Source: Clostridia bacterium
Lineage (GTDB): Bacteria > Bacillota > Clostridia > Christensenellales > Aristaeellaceae
Length of the DNA stretch: 19,389 bases
Reading direction: 5' to 3'
NCBI GenBank assembly: GCA_030526935.1
Contig: JAUNBY010000016.1
Coordinates: 1 to 19,389, forward strand
Positions 1 through 6,903 of this stretch are shown here, piece by piece. Numbering within the stretch: the stretch's first letter is position 1; every line of letters begins with the position of its first letter. The notes beneath the pieces are model-generated. The model had not been told where the DNA came from. It saw only the letters and a program-made list of their open reading frames with translations, and did no database searches. The position numbers and the translations under genes were made by a program.

Positions 1-244
1 TACCAGTTTTTTCATGATTGATTCCGCCTTTCTTGTTTGTAGTAAATGTCTACGCGTTTATTATAGTAAATCTACTTGGCGCATTTCTATAAATATTGTT
101 CTCTGTTTTATCAATTTTGTTGGAATTTCTCTTGTGTCCATTCATCCGTTTCGCAATCATCGATGCAAGGCGCACCAAAATATCAATATTATAATGTATA
201 TTATCAATATTGTTGGATGAGCGCCGTCATATGCCCGGAAACTC
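1..244. other. AT-rich non-coding leader upstream of the sensor-kinase operon
   Basis: This stretch has no credible gene. It is much richer in A and T than the rest of the window. It contains two copies of TAGTAAAT (40-47 and 64-71), each followed by TCTAC (49-53 and 71-75), and two copies of TATCAATATT (181-190 and 202-211). Open frames here are short, lack ribosome sites and give low-complexity peptides. It probably serves as regulatory sequence for the operon starting at 322 and perhaps also holds the end of whatever lies to the left. That role is inference. Confidence 0.5.
181..211. repeat. Direct repeat TATCAATATT x2, 21-bp period
   Basis: TATCAATATT occurs at 181-190 and again at 202-211, a spacing of 21 bp, or two helical turns. 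Both copies lie just upstream of the putative -35 at 245-250. This arrangement would suit cooperative binding of a regulator such as the AraC-type response regulator encoded at 3496-4224, since AraC-family proteins often bind paired direct repeats. The repeat is seen directly; the regulatory role is a guess. Confidence 0.45.
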
Positions 245-273
245 TTGCTTCACCGCGCGTCCGGCGCTATAAT
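245..273 (+). promoter_or_regulatory. Sigma-A-like promoter for the sensor-kinase operon
   Basis: A perfect TATAAT lies at 268-273. Exactly 17 bp upstream is TTGCTT at 245-250, which keeps only the TTG of the -35 consensus. Transcription would start near 280, giving an untranslated leader of about 40 bases before the ATG at 322. The weak -35 fits a promoter that needs an activator. Confidence 0.55.
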
Positions 274-321
274 ATAGATATAAAACCAGCGTTTACGCGG
301 GCAAGAGGGAGCGTCAATACT

Positions 322-2031
322 ATGAGCGAAAGAAAGAAGAACGGCGGAGCGCTTCATTCGCTGCGCATAAAGATGCTTCTGTGGGCTTTCATTTTTGTTA
401 TTCCCATATTGATAATACTCTGTACGAGCATCAGCGCCGCCATACGCTCCTTTGACGATTTGACGCGCGACAATATAGACCAGATACTCACGCCATATAC
501 GACGGAGATAGACGCTTCGCTCAACATCGCCAAGCGCTACATAGCCAACCTCAATATAAACCTTACAGATTTGAATTCCGGCAACGAGCTTTCGCGGCTT
601 CGCGCCACGCAACAGCTCGGTCAGAGCGTTTCGGAAAGCCTTACCGTATATCCCGAAATCGACGCGGTGTTTTTCTATTACGGGGATGATTTGAGCTTCG
701 TTCAGAATTACAACCGCTCTTATGTCGTTAACAGCGCCGCGGCCGCCGTTCTAAAGGAGGAATTGAACGCCTACAGCGGCGACTCTCCCCTGTTTCAACA
801 GGGTTATATGTACTTTTCGGCGAACGACAGTTATTTTCTTTACCTGGCGCTCGACGTTCCCGGCGGCGCGGTGGGATGCTGGTTCTCCGCCGATTATCTC
901 GTCGAACCTATATTGCAGGCCAATCCGGACGGTCTCGTAAGAGTTATATTCTCCGACCGGCAAAACCGCATGCTAGATTCCGACTTTGACACGCGCTCGA
1001 CGAGGCAGCTTTCCGAGCGCCTCGCGCCTTACTACGTCAGCAGCCGCGAGCTTTCCTCCGCGTCTTTCGCGATAAACGCGCTGTGGGATCGCGAGGTCGT
1101 TTTCGCCCCCATTTCACATATGAGGCGAAGCGTATTTACCTCCATAAGCGTATCGTTTTTGCTGTTCGCACTATACGTGGCTTTCCTTCGCACGTCGCTC
1201 ATACGCCCGCTCAACCGGCTCGTCGGCGCGATAAACGGCATCCGCGGCGGAAACCTCGGCCAAATCCCGCTGAGAAAGGACGAGGACACCGAGATAGCCA
1301 ACGTCTACCTCGCGCTCAACGCAATGACCAGCCAGATAGAAACGCTCCGGATACAAATGTACGAGGAAAAACTCATAAAACAGCGCGCCCAGATGCAGCT
1401 TTTCCAGCTTCAGCTTCGCCCGCACTTTTTCCTTAACGCGCTCAATACTATAATAAGCTTCGCGCGCGTCAAGGAATACGATATGGTGCAGAAGATGACC
1501 ATGTACCTCGCGACGCATTGCCGCTACATACTCTACAGCCCCTGGTTCGTTACAGTCGAGGAGGAGCTTATATATACGCAAAACTTCGTCGATATGCAAA
1601 GCGCGCAGCACGACGAGGTATACCGCTATGTTGTGCGCGTTGAGGACGAACTTCTTGACTATGAAATTCCGATACTGGGCGTTCAGATATTTGTCGAAAA
1701 CGCCCTGAAGTATTGCCACAGCCTCGACAGGCCTATACGCATACAGGTGACAATGCGCGAGGAAGCGCGAAATAACGAGCGCTGCCTTTATATAGAAATC
1801 GAAGACACCGGCGACGGCTTTGACGCGGGGATTCTCGAAGCGCTTAACGGCTCGGGCGATATATATTCTCCCGAAGAGGACCGGGGCATAGGCATCGCCA
1901 ACGTGCGTCAGCGCCTTTTGATACTGTACGGCGGACGCGCGACGGTGCGGTTTTGCAATCGCGACGAGGGCGGCGCGCATGTGGAAATGTACTTGCCGAT
2001 CGACAGAAATAAAGGAGGATCTGCGCAATGA
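322..2031 (+). CDS. YesM-type sensor histidine kinase (LytS/YesM family)
   Basis: A membrane-bound sensor kinase of 569 residues that would autophosphorylate on histidine and pass the phosphate to the response regulator at 3496. The ATG at 322 is preferred because AGAGGGAG lies at 304-311; the frame stays open back to 76, but that extension is low-complexity peptide from AT-rich leader DNA. Order of domains: a basic N-terminus, transmembrane segment 1 (about 19-41), an extracellular sensor region (42-268), transmembrane segment 2 (269-289), a HAMP-like linker (290-345), a His_kinase domain with LRPHFFLNALN around the phospho-acceptor H368, and a HATPase domain with an N-box at E459-N460, DTGDGF (495-500) and RGIGIANVRQRL (521-532). 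All key ATPase motifs are intact. Its TGA overlaps the ATG of the next gene (ATGA), which suggests translational coupling. The ligand cannot be read from the sequence; adjacent sugar-type binding proteins suggest a carbohydrate, which is inference. Confidence 0.9.
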   Translation: MSERKKNGGALHSLRIKMLLWAFIFVIPILIILCTSISAAIRSFDDLTRDNIDQILTPYTTEIDASLNIAKRYIANLNINLTDLNSGNELSRLRATQQLGQSVSESLTVYPEIDAVFFYYGDDLSFVQNYNRSYVVNSAAAAVLKEELNAYSGDSPLFQQGYMYFSANDSYFLYLALDVPGGAVGCWFSADYLVEPILQANPDGLVRVIFSDRQNRMLDSDFDTRSTRQLSERLAPYYVSSRELSSASFAINALWDREVVFAPISHMRRSVFTSISVSFLLFALYVAFLRTSLIRPLNRLVGAINGIRGGNLGQIPLRKDEDTEIANVYLALNAMTSQIETLRIQMYEEKLIKQRAQMQLFQLQLRPHFFLNALNTIISFARVKEYDMVQKMTMYLATHCRYILYSPWFVTVEEELIYTQNFVDMQSAQHDEVYRYVVRVEDELLDYEIPILGVQIFVENALKYCHSLDRPIRIQVTMREEARNNERCLYIEIEDTGDGFDAGILEALNGSGDIYSPEEDRGIGIANVRQRLLILYGGRATVRFCNRDEGGAHVEMYLPIDRNKGGSAQ

Positions 2032-3494
2032 AAAGACTAGCGTCCGTTTATTTAATCGTCATAACCTTGCTGATTTGCGGGCAATGTCGCGCCTATGACA
2101 ATGATCCGATATACACCAGACTGACCGTGCCTCTGTTATTTAGCACCGAAATCTCGCCTGACGTCGAGATGATCAACGAAGCGGTCAACGTCATAACGCG
2201 AGAAAAAATCGGAGCGGAAATAGAGCTGATCCCGGTTCTATACTTTTCAGGCGCCAACGCGGATCCGAGACGTCAGGCGGAACTTGAGCTTTTGTACAAG
2301 GAGGGCATACAATTCGACCTTGTAAACGACGCGATTCCCGAAGCGGAATTGATACGGCTCGACGAGCTTATTGATGAGTATGGTCAGGGCATACTGCAGG
2401 CTTTTGGCAACGGGCGGCTCGATTACTACCGTGAGTCGGACGGAAGCCTCTACACTCTCCCCTCCGTATTCGACTATATATCGTCGCAGGGCATAGCCAT
2501 GAGAAAGGATATTCTGGATAAATACGGAATCGACGCCACGTCGATACGCGATCTGTCGGACTTAGACGCGCTTTTTGAATCTCTCGCCGAATTGGAGCCC
2601 GATATGGCGCTCGTGTGCGCCTATGGAACCGGAACCGCGTTTTACAACAGGGGAACCAGGGCTCAATTGGTAAAGGGCACGCTGTTTTGCCAGTCCGACT
2701 ACGACCCCGGGCTTCTCGTAAACTACTACGCGACGGACGAGTTTAAGCAAATCGTCAGCTACACGCGCAAGTGGTATCTCGCGGGCTACATGCCCGCAAA
2801 CATGGCGATTCAGAATGTCAGCGCCGCGAGCCTGGTCAAAACGGGAAAATTGTTCTGCTTCTCATCCCCGGCAAAGCCGGGAATAGAATACGAATTAAGC
2901 CTGAGCTGTGGCACGGAAATGGTTGTCGTGGAGCTTATGGAACCCGTCATCTCCCCCACGTCCGTCGATCTGCGCTATTGGGGCATCACGCAAAGCTGCC
3001 AGAATCCCGGCAAGGCCATGAAATTCATGAACCTGCTGTACACCGACGCGGAGCTTATAAATCTGCTCATGTATGGCATAGAGGGCGAGCACTACGAAAT
3101 CCAGCCCGACGGGACGATAGATTATCCCGACGGAGTAACCGGTGATACCGTAGGCTATGTCAACGCCATGCCATGGCTCATCCCCAATATGAAGCCCTCC
3201 TATGTCTGGTCGGGAAACGACCCCGATCTCTGGGAGAAGACCGAAAGCTACTGCGAATCCGCGAAGATTTCCGATCTGTTGGGCTTTACGTTTGATGACA
3301 GCGCCGTTTCTCAGGAACACGCGCGGCTCAACAGCATCGTGTCCGAATATTATTACGGCCTGGCAAGCGGCTTGCTTGATCCGGATATATACCTGGTGCA
3401 AATGCTTGAAAGGATGGAAAACGCGGGTCTGGCGCTCGTACAGGCGGAAATACAAAGCCAGTTTACCGAATGGCTCGCGTCAAAGGAGCGATAA
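2028..3494 (+). CDS. Extracellular solute-binding protein (family 1, DUF3502-like C-terminus)
   Basis: A 488-residue exported protein resembling the substrate-binding subunits of carbohydrate ABC importers, in particular the LipO-like group with DUF3502. The N-terminus is a signal peptide (MKR, then a hydrophobic stretch to about residue 16) ending LLICGQCRA. Neither cysteine (C17, C20) sits in a standard lipobox, since the -1 residues are Ile and Gln, so signal-peptidase-I cleavage after A22 is as likely as lipidation. The C-terminal stretch LVQMLERMENAGLALVQAEI and the residues after it resemble the DUF3502 end. A strong site AAAGGAGGA at 2011-2019 precedes the ATG at 2028, which overlaps the kinase stop codon. 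The gene lies between kinase and regulator, and no permease gene is adjacent. It may therefore present ligand to the kinase rather than feed a transporter encoded here. The family call is fairly sure; the ligand is unknown. Confidence 0.8.
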   Translation: MKRLASVYLIVITLLICGQCRAYDNDPIYTRLTVPLLFSTEISPDVEMINEAVNVITREKIGAEIELIPVLYFSGANADPRRQAELELLYKEGIQFDLVNDAIPEAELIRLDELIDEYGQGILQAFGNGRLDYYRESDGSLYTLPSVFDYISSQGIAMRKDILDKYGIDATSIRDLSDLDALFESLAELEPDMALVCAYGTGTAFYNRGTRAQLVKGTLFCQSDYDPGLLVNYYATDEFKQIVSYTRKWYLAGYMPANMAIQNVSAASLVKTGKLFCFSSPAKPGIEYELSLSCGTEMVVVELMEPVISPTSVDLRYWGITQSCQNPGKAMKFMNLLYTDAELINLLMYGIEGEHYEIQPDGTIDYPDGVTGDTVGYVNAMPWLIPNMKPSYVWSGNDPDLWEKTESYCESAKISDLLGFTFDDSAVSQEHARLNSIVSEYYYGLASGLLDPDIYLVQMLERMENAGLALVQAEIQSQFTEWLASKER

Positions 3495-3495
3495 A

Positions 3496-4224
3496 ATGAA
3501 CATTCTTATAGTAGACGACGAAATACCCGCCGTTCAGGGAATTCTTCAAATAATCGACTGGAAACGCCTAAAAATCAAAAATACCTATACGGCTTATTCC
3601 ATGCGCGAAGCCATGGAGATATTTTCAAACAACGCCATCGAGCTGTTGCTTACCGACATAGAAATGAGCGGCGGCACGGGCTTTGACCTTATACGCTGGT
3701 GCAATTCGCGCGACGCCAACTACGTGAGCATCATTCTGAGCGGATTTCCGAACTTCCATTACGCGCAGCGGGCCATAACCCTGGGCGTATTCGAATACCT
3801 GCTCAAGCCCGTCGAGAACAGCGCCCTGGAAGCGGCGCTCGTACGCGGCATAGGGCATTTGAAAAAGCACGGAAAGACCCAGCACAAGCGCGAATTTTCC
3901 GGAGCGGAATCATTAGTCGAACAGGTGCAGTTTTACATTTTCGAGCATATTTCACAGGAAATCACCCGCAACGACATCGCGAACTCCGTCAACCTCAGCC
4001 CCGAGTACCTGTCCACCTACTTCAAGCGCGAAACGGGCGTCACCCTCACCGATTACATACGCAACGAGCGCATAGCCTTCGCCAGGCGCCTTCTGAAGCA
4101 GACAAACCTTCCCGTAAGCATCATATCCGAAAACGTCGGATACGATTCTCTGTCTTACTTTTCCTCGGTTTTCAGGCAAATCGTGGGATGCACGCCCAGA
4201 GAGTACAGAAAGCAGTGCCACTAG
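3496..4224 (+). CDS. AraC-type response regulator (YesN-like)
   Basis: A two-domain transcription regulator of 242 residues. The receiver domain covers about residues 1-120, with acidic D7/D8, phospho-acceptor D54 (LLTDIEMSGG), S82 and K104 (LLKP), so all switch residues are present. A short linker leads to an AraC/XylS double helix-turn-helix at about 143-240, ending in the family hallmark GYDSLSYFSSVFRQIVGCTPREYR. The ATG at 3496 is chosen over longer options because AAAGGAG is at 3482-3488, a single base separates it from the preceding stop, and the receiver begins at once with MNILIVDDE. It lacks the long middle region of many YesN proteins. It is the likely partner of the kinase at 322 and probably controls genes for uptake or use of the solute bound by the middle protein, or its own operon. 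The targets are not visible. Confidence 0.9.
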   Translation: MNILIVDDEIPAVQGILQIIDWKRLKIKNTYTAYSMREAMEIFSNNAIELLLTDIEMSGGTGFDLIRWCNSRDANYVSIILSGFPNFHYAQRAITLGVFEYLLKPVENSALEAALVRGIGHLKKHGKTQHKREFSGAESLVEQVQFYIFEHISQEITRNDIANSVNLSPEYLSTYFKRETGVTLTDYIRNERIAFARRLLKQTNLPVSIISENVGYDSLSYFSSVFRQIVGCTPREYRKQCH

Positions 4225-4249
4225 CCATCGCCGGTCTGTTTATCATTCG

Positions 4250-4287
4250 CCCGGGAACGCATGTTCAGCGTTCCCGGGTTATTATTT
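4250..4287 (+). terminator. Rho-independent terminator of the kinase operon
   Basis: A perfect 11-bp stem, CCCGGGAACGC (4250-4260) against GCGTTCCCGGG (4268-4278), with a 7-base loop and then TTATTATTT. It begins 25 bases after the regulator stop codon and separates this operon from the ceramidase-like gene. Confidence 0.9.
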
Positions 4288-4300
4288 GTAAAGCACAAAA

Positions 4301-4329
4301 TTGATGATTTTGATTACCATTTTTATAGA
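4301..4329 (+). promoter_or_regulatory. Sigma-A-like promoter of the ceramidase-like gene
   Basis: TTGATG at 4301-4306 and TATAGA at 4324-4329 are separated by exactly 17 bp, four of six matches to each consensus hexamer. It lies directly after the operon terminator, so the downstream gene appears to be independently expressed, with a leader of roughly 95 bases. Confidence 0.6.
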
Positions 4330-4430
4330 AATCGCGGTTGTATTATGCTACTATTTAAGTCAGATGCGATAGTTCTATTTCATTTTCCGTAATGATGGAA
4401 CATATCGCAAAAAAGAAGGAGGAAAATCAA

Positions 4431-5774
4431 ATGAAGAAAATCCTGACACTGGTACTCGTGCTCGCCCTGACCGTATGCCCGATCGCTTATGCTCAAGGTG
4501 AGGAAACACAGCTTCTCGTCGCGGCGGCGGTTCGCGACGTTACTCCCACCATCGAGAACGGACTTCTTCCCATTCCCGGAATCGGTCGCGACGCCGGCCC
4601 CATAGTCGATGTAATCGACCCCCTTCGCACCAGAGTGATCGCCCTTCAAAGCGGGGATTCCACCGCGTTGATAGTATGCACGGAAACCGGAAAAGGCCCC
4701 ACCGGCTGGCAGTTCGCCAAAGCGCTTTCCGAACACACCGGCGTTCCCGTAGAGGCGATATTCTACACCACAACCCATTCCCATTCAGCCCCCGAGCTTA
4801 AGACTGAGATAACCCTCGAGCCTGTCGAGGGAGAGGAAGTCGACAACAAGACCCTTTGGGGACGCTATGTATTAGAACAGATGTGCTCCGCGGCAGATGA
4901 GGCTCTGGCAAATCTCAAGCCCGCCACAGCCGGAATTGGTTATTCGGAAAGCTATATAAATACAAACCGCAACCGTACCTATATAAGCCGTGCCGACGGA
5001 ACCACCTACAGGGAACTTGGCTACAATCCCACGGGCATTTCGGACAAGACCCTCGTCGTAGTCCGCTTTGACGACCTCGACGGAAATCCCATCGCCTACA
5101 TCGTCAATTACCCCGTCCACGCGGTCACCATGATCGCCAACACCTATTTTGATGGACAGACCGGCGTCAGCTCCGACATTCCCGGACATGTATCTACGCT
5201 TCTCGAGGAACAGAATCCCGGCTCCGTCGCCGTCTGGACAAGCGGCGCAGCGGGCGATCAGAACCCCATAGCCTCCAATCAGGTTATGTATCCCGACCCG
5301 GAGACGGGCGACCTCGTCACGGAATACACCGGCGAAGTCAAAATCATGGAATACCTCGCCAACATTCATTACGCCGATATACTCACCGCCATCGAGAGCA
5401 TTGCGCCCGTTGCAGCCGATGACGTAGCTTTCGCCGAAGGCATTACCTCCATCCCCAACGAAGAAGGCTCGGAAGAAGCGGAATTCGCGCTTCATCTGAA
5501 GGTTCTGCGCATAGGCGATATAGCCTTTGTCGGAAGTCCGGCGGAATTGTACACCTCAATCGGCATGTACATGAAGGAAAACTCGATTATCGAAAACACC
5601 ATAGTCGTCAATCACACCTGGACGCAGGAGGAAGCCTATAACGGCTATGTTCTCGACGACGACGCCCGCGTAAACGGCGGTTACGGCGGCGGCAGGCTCG
5701 TTTATAAGACCGGATACGTCAACGACGCGCTCGCTGACCTTATGAATTCGCTTTTGGAAGAAACACTTTCTTAA
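4431..5774 (+). CDS. Secreted neutral/alkaline ceramidase-like hydrolase (PF04734 N-terminal domain)
   Basis: A 447-residue exported protein. The signal peptide MKKILTLVLVLALTVCPIAYA probably ends at A21. AAGAAGGAGG at 4413-4422 places the start at 4431, not at the in-frame ATG at 4392. The mature part resembles the catalytic domain of neutral ceramidases, zinc amidases that release the fatty acid from N-acylsphingosine. It begins with AAVRDVTPT (32-40) and has THSHSAP (115-121) with the zinc-type H116/H118, NYPVHAVTM with H230, GAAGDQNP (272-279), PAELYTSIG with E372, and YNGYVLDDDARVNGGYGG near the end. These match the expected positions of the zinc ligands and active-site loop, by recall of the family. 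Characterised ceramidases run to over 600 residues with a C-terminal Ig-like domain that is missing here, so it is a catalytic-domain-only form. The substrate could be ceramide or another N-acyl compound; only the family is well supported. Confidence 0.8.
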   Translation: MKKILTLVLVLALTVCPIAYAQGEETQLLVAAAVRDVTPTIENGLLPIPGIGRDAGPIVDVIDPLRTRVIALQSGDSTALIVCTETGKGPTGWQFAKALSEHTGVPVEAIFYTTTHSHSAPELKTEITLEPVEGEEVDNKTLWGRYVLEQMCSAADEALANLKPATAGIGYSESYINTNRNRTYISRADGTTYRELGYNPTGISDKTLVVVRFDDLDGNPIAYIVNYPVHAVTMIANTYFDGQTGVSSDIPGHVSTLLEEQNPGSVAVWTSGAAGDQNPIASNQVMYPDPETGDLVTEYTGEVKIMEYLANIHYADILTAIESIAPVAADDVAFAEGITSIPNEEGSEEAEFALHLKVLRIGDIAFVGSPAELYTSIGMYMKENSIIENTIVVNHTWTQEEAYNGYVLDDDARVNGGYGGGRLVYKTGYVNDALADLMNSLLEETLS

Positions 5775-5982
5775 TAATCGACCTTTCGTCGTTCAGAGCA
5801 TTGTCCATCACTCTGTGCATAACCCGCTCGCGTTCTTCCCTCTCCCTTTCGACTGAACGAGCATCCGCACGTTGAACAGCGACTGTTCGACCATACGCTA
5901 AGCTCGTCATCGCGCAGAACCTCGCGGATAGTATCGATCGTTTTTGTATTTGGCATCACAACAATATATCGTTAACCGCGTA
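5775..5982. other. Non-coding spacer with small dyads
   Basis: No convincing gene. A 62-codon minus-strand frame (5771-5959) encodes a Cys-rich stretch (SRCSTCGC) but has no ribosome site, overlaps the terminator arm region upstream and ends in low-complexity residues. It could be a decayed remnant. A short dyad, GAACAG-CGA-CTGTTC, sits at 5874-5888, and CGTTCAG (5790-5796) is repeated inverted at 5853-5859. Their role is unknown. Confidence 0.4.
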
Positions 5983-6013
5983 AAAACCCCGGGGATGCAG
6001 TACCCGGGGTTTT
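5983..6013. terminator. Bidirectional terminator between convergent genes
   Basis: AAAACCCCGGG (5983-5993) pairs perfectly with CCCGGGGTTTT (6003-6013) around a 9-base loop. Both strands end the stem in a T-tract, so it can stop transcription of the ceramidase-like gene from the left and the SH3-domain gene from the right, whose stop codon is 14 bases away. Confidence 0.85.
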
Positions 6014-6027
6014 GCGCGTGACTGGGG

Positions 6028-6714
6028 TTAGTTAAGATATCTGGTATAGATGTAGCCCGTGGTATTGCCGACCGTCACCTTAGACCACGCTCCGGTCATG
6101 GAGTGAACCGTGACCGATTCGCCCGAATTGAGGGTGCGTATGACCGCGCCGTTTATCGACTCGCGGAAGTTGACGCGGGCGTTTGTCGTTGTGGTATAGC
6201 CCGTGGCGATGTAGGTCTTGGACATCCAGCCCGAGGTTCCGGAAAGCGTGGAGACGTAGGCCCAGTTGCCGGACGACGTCCAGACCATGAGCTTTGTCCC
6301 GCGCGAGAGAGTGGCTACTTTAGCATACGATGAACCGGCGCCCTTGCGAAGGTTGACGCCGTTTCCCGTCACGCGACCGGCGGTCGCGCTTCCGCTCGTT
6401 GAGGGCGTCGAGGGCTGCGAGGGCTGGCTTGAGCCGCCCGACGAGCCGTCGATATAGGCGTTTTTGATGTAGCCCGATTTTCCCGAGCGCACAACGCGTA
6501 TCTTCGTCCACGTGGAGCCTTCTTTGAGAATTTCAATCTCGTCGCCTTCGACGACCCATCCGGATACCGAGTAGTTTGTTCCGGGGCCTGAACGGACGTT
6601 CAAAGCCGTGTAGTTGCTCGGAAGATCGACATAGGCGGTTCGGGCGGCAAGCGCCATGGGCGCGATGCCAATTAACGACACGATGAGCAGTAGTGCAACC
6701 AGTTTCCTTTTCAT
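6028..6714 (-). CDS. Secreted protein with three bacterial SH3 (SH3b) domains
   Basis: A 228-residue exported protein. The signal peptide MKRKLVALLLIVSLIGIAPM and onward ends at ALA (about residue 23). Three SH3b repeats follow: 27-88 (ALNVRSGPGTNYSV, then GYIKNAYI), 115-170 (GVNLRKGAGSSYAKV, then GWMSKTYI) and 177-227 (ARVNFRESINGAVIRTL, then GYIYTRYL). A Ser/Thr/Pro/Gly-rich linker (91-113) separates the first two. The ribosome site TCCTCCTTT on the plus strand (6721-6729), read as AAAGGAGGA, decides the start. SH3b domains usually bind cell-wall peptides; no catalytic domain is attached here, so it may be a wall-binding or accessory protein. It lies about 190 bases beyond purL on the same strand behind a moderate terminator, so some read-through is possible, but a functional link with purine synthesis is not expected. 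Confidence 0.88.
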   Translation of the reverse strand: MKRKLVALLLIVSLIGIAPMALAARTAYVDLPSNYTALNVRSGPGTNYSVSGWVVEGDEIEILKEGSTWTKIRVVRSGKSGYIKNAYIDGSSGGSSQPSQPSTPSTSGSATAGRVTGNGVNLRKGAGSSYAKVATLSRGTKLMVWTSSGNWAYVSTLSGTSGWMSKTYIATGYTTTTNARVNFRESINGAVIRTLNSGESVTVHSMTGAWSKVTVGNTTGYIYTRYLN

Positions 6715-6768
6715 AAGGGTTCCTCCTTTGTTTTGGTATGCACATTAGACCTCCCGTGGCAGCTTATG

Positions 6769-6894
6769 GTTTCCAGTAAATTGGTGGTAAATCATTCCAA
6801 TAGCAGCATTTGTGTCCCACTAATGGCAAAATATAACGGCGCTTCTTTCCAAGCGCCGCTTACTCTGGGAATTACCACCTGATTCCCTGGAAAC
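6769..6894. repeat. Long interrupted inverted repeat downstream of purL
   Basis: The left arm GTTTCCAG (6769-6776) plus GGTGGTAA (6783-6790) is mirrored by TTACCACC (6872-6879) plus CTGGAAAC (6887-6894). The spacers are 6 and 7 bases, and TTCC (6795-6798) can also pair with GGAA (6868-6871). The terminator hairpin lies between the arms. Together they could fold as a long stem carrying an inner hairpin. It could be a small MITE-like element or RNA-processing structure; it has no coding capacity. Confidence 0.55.
6831..6858 (-). terminator. Terminator of the purine operon
   Basis: A perfect 8-bp stem CGGCGCTT (6837-6844) / AAGCGCCG (6851-6858) with a 6-base loop. On the minus strand it is followed by TTATATTTTG, a broken T-tract, so termination is probably moderate. 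It begins 45 bases past the purL stop codon. Confidence 0.65.
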
Positions 6895-6903
6895 TTTTGC
6901 CAA

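Noticed and set aside
14..220. Small 68-residue plus-strand frame
   Set aside because: No ribosome site, no recognisable domain, lies in AT-rich regulatory sequence.
76..321. N-terminal extension of the sensor kinase to an ATG at 76
   Set aside because: The extra 82 residues are low-complexity translation of AT-rich leader DNA, cross the promoter at 245-273 and have no ribosome site; the ATG at 322 does.
1171..2028. 285-residue minus-strand frame opposite the kinase
   Set aside because: Antisense shadow of a well-supported gene; no homology-like motifs.
4392..4430. Alternative start of the ceramidase-like protein at 4392
   Set aside because: It would place 13 charged residues before the signal peptide and leave the strong AAGAAGGAGG site unused inside the gene.
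5874..5888. LexA-box-like dyad GAACAG-CGA-CTGTTC
   Set aside because: GAAC and GTTC are 7 bases apart instead of the 4 of the Gram-positive LexA box, and no gene starts nearby.
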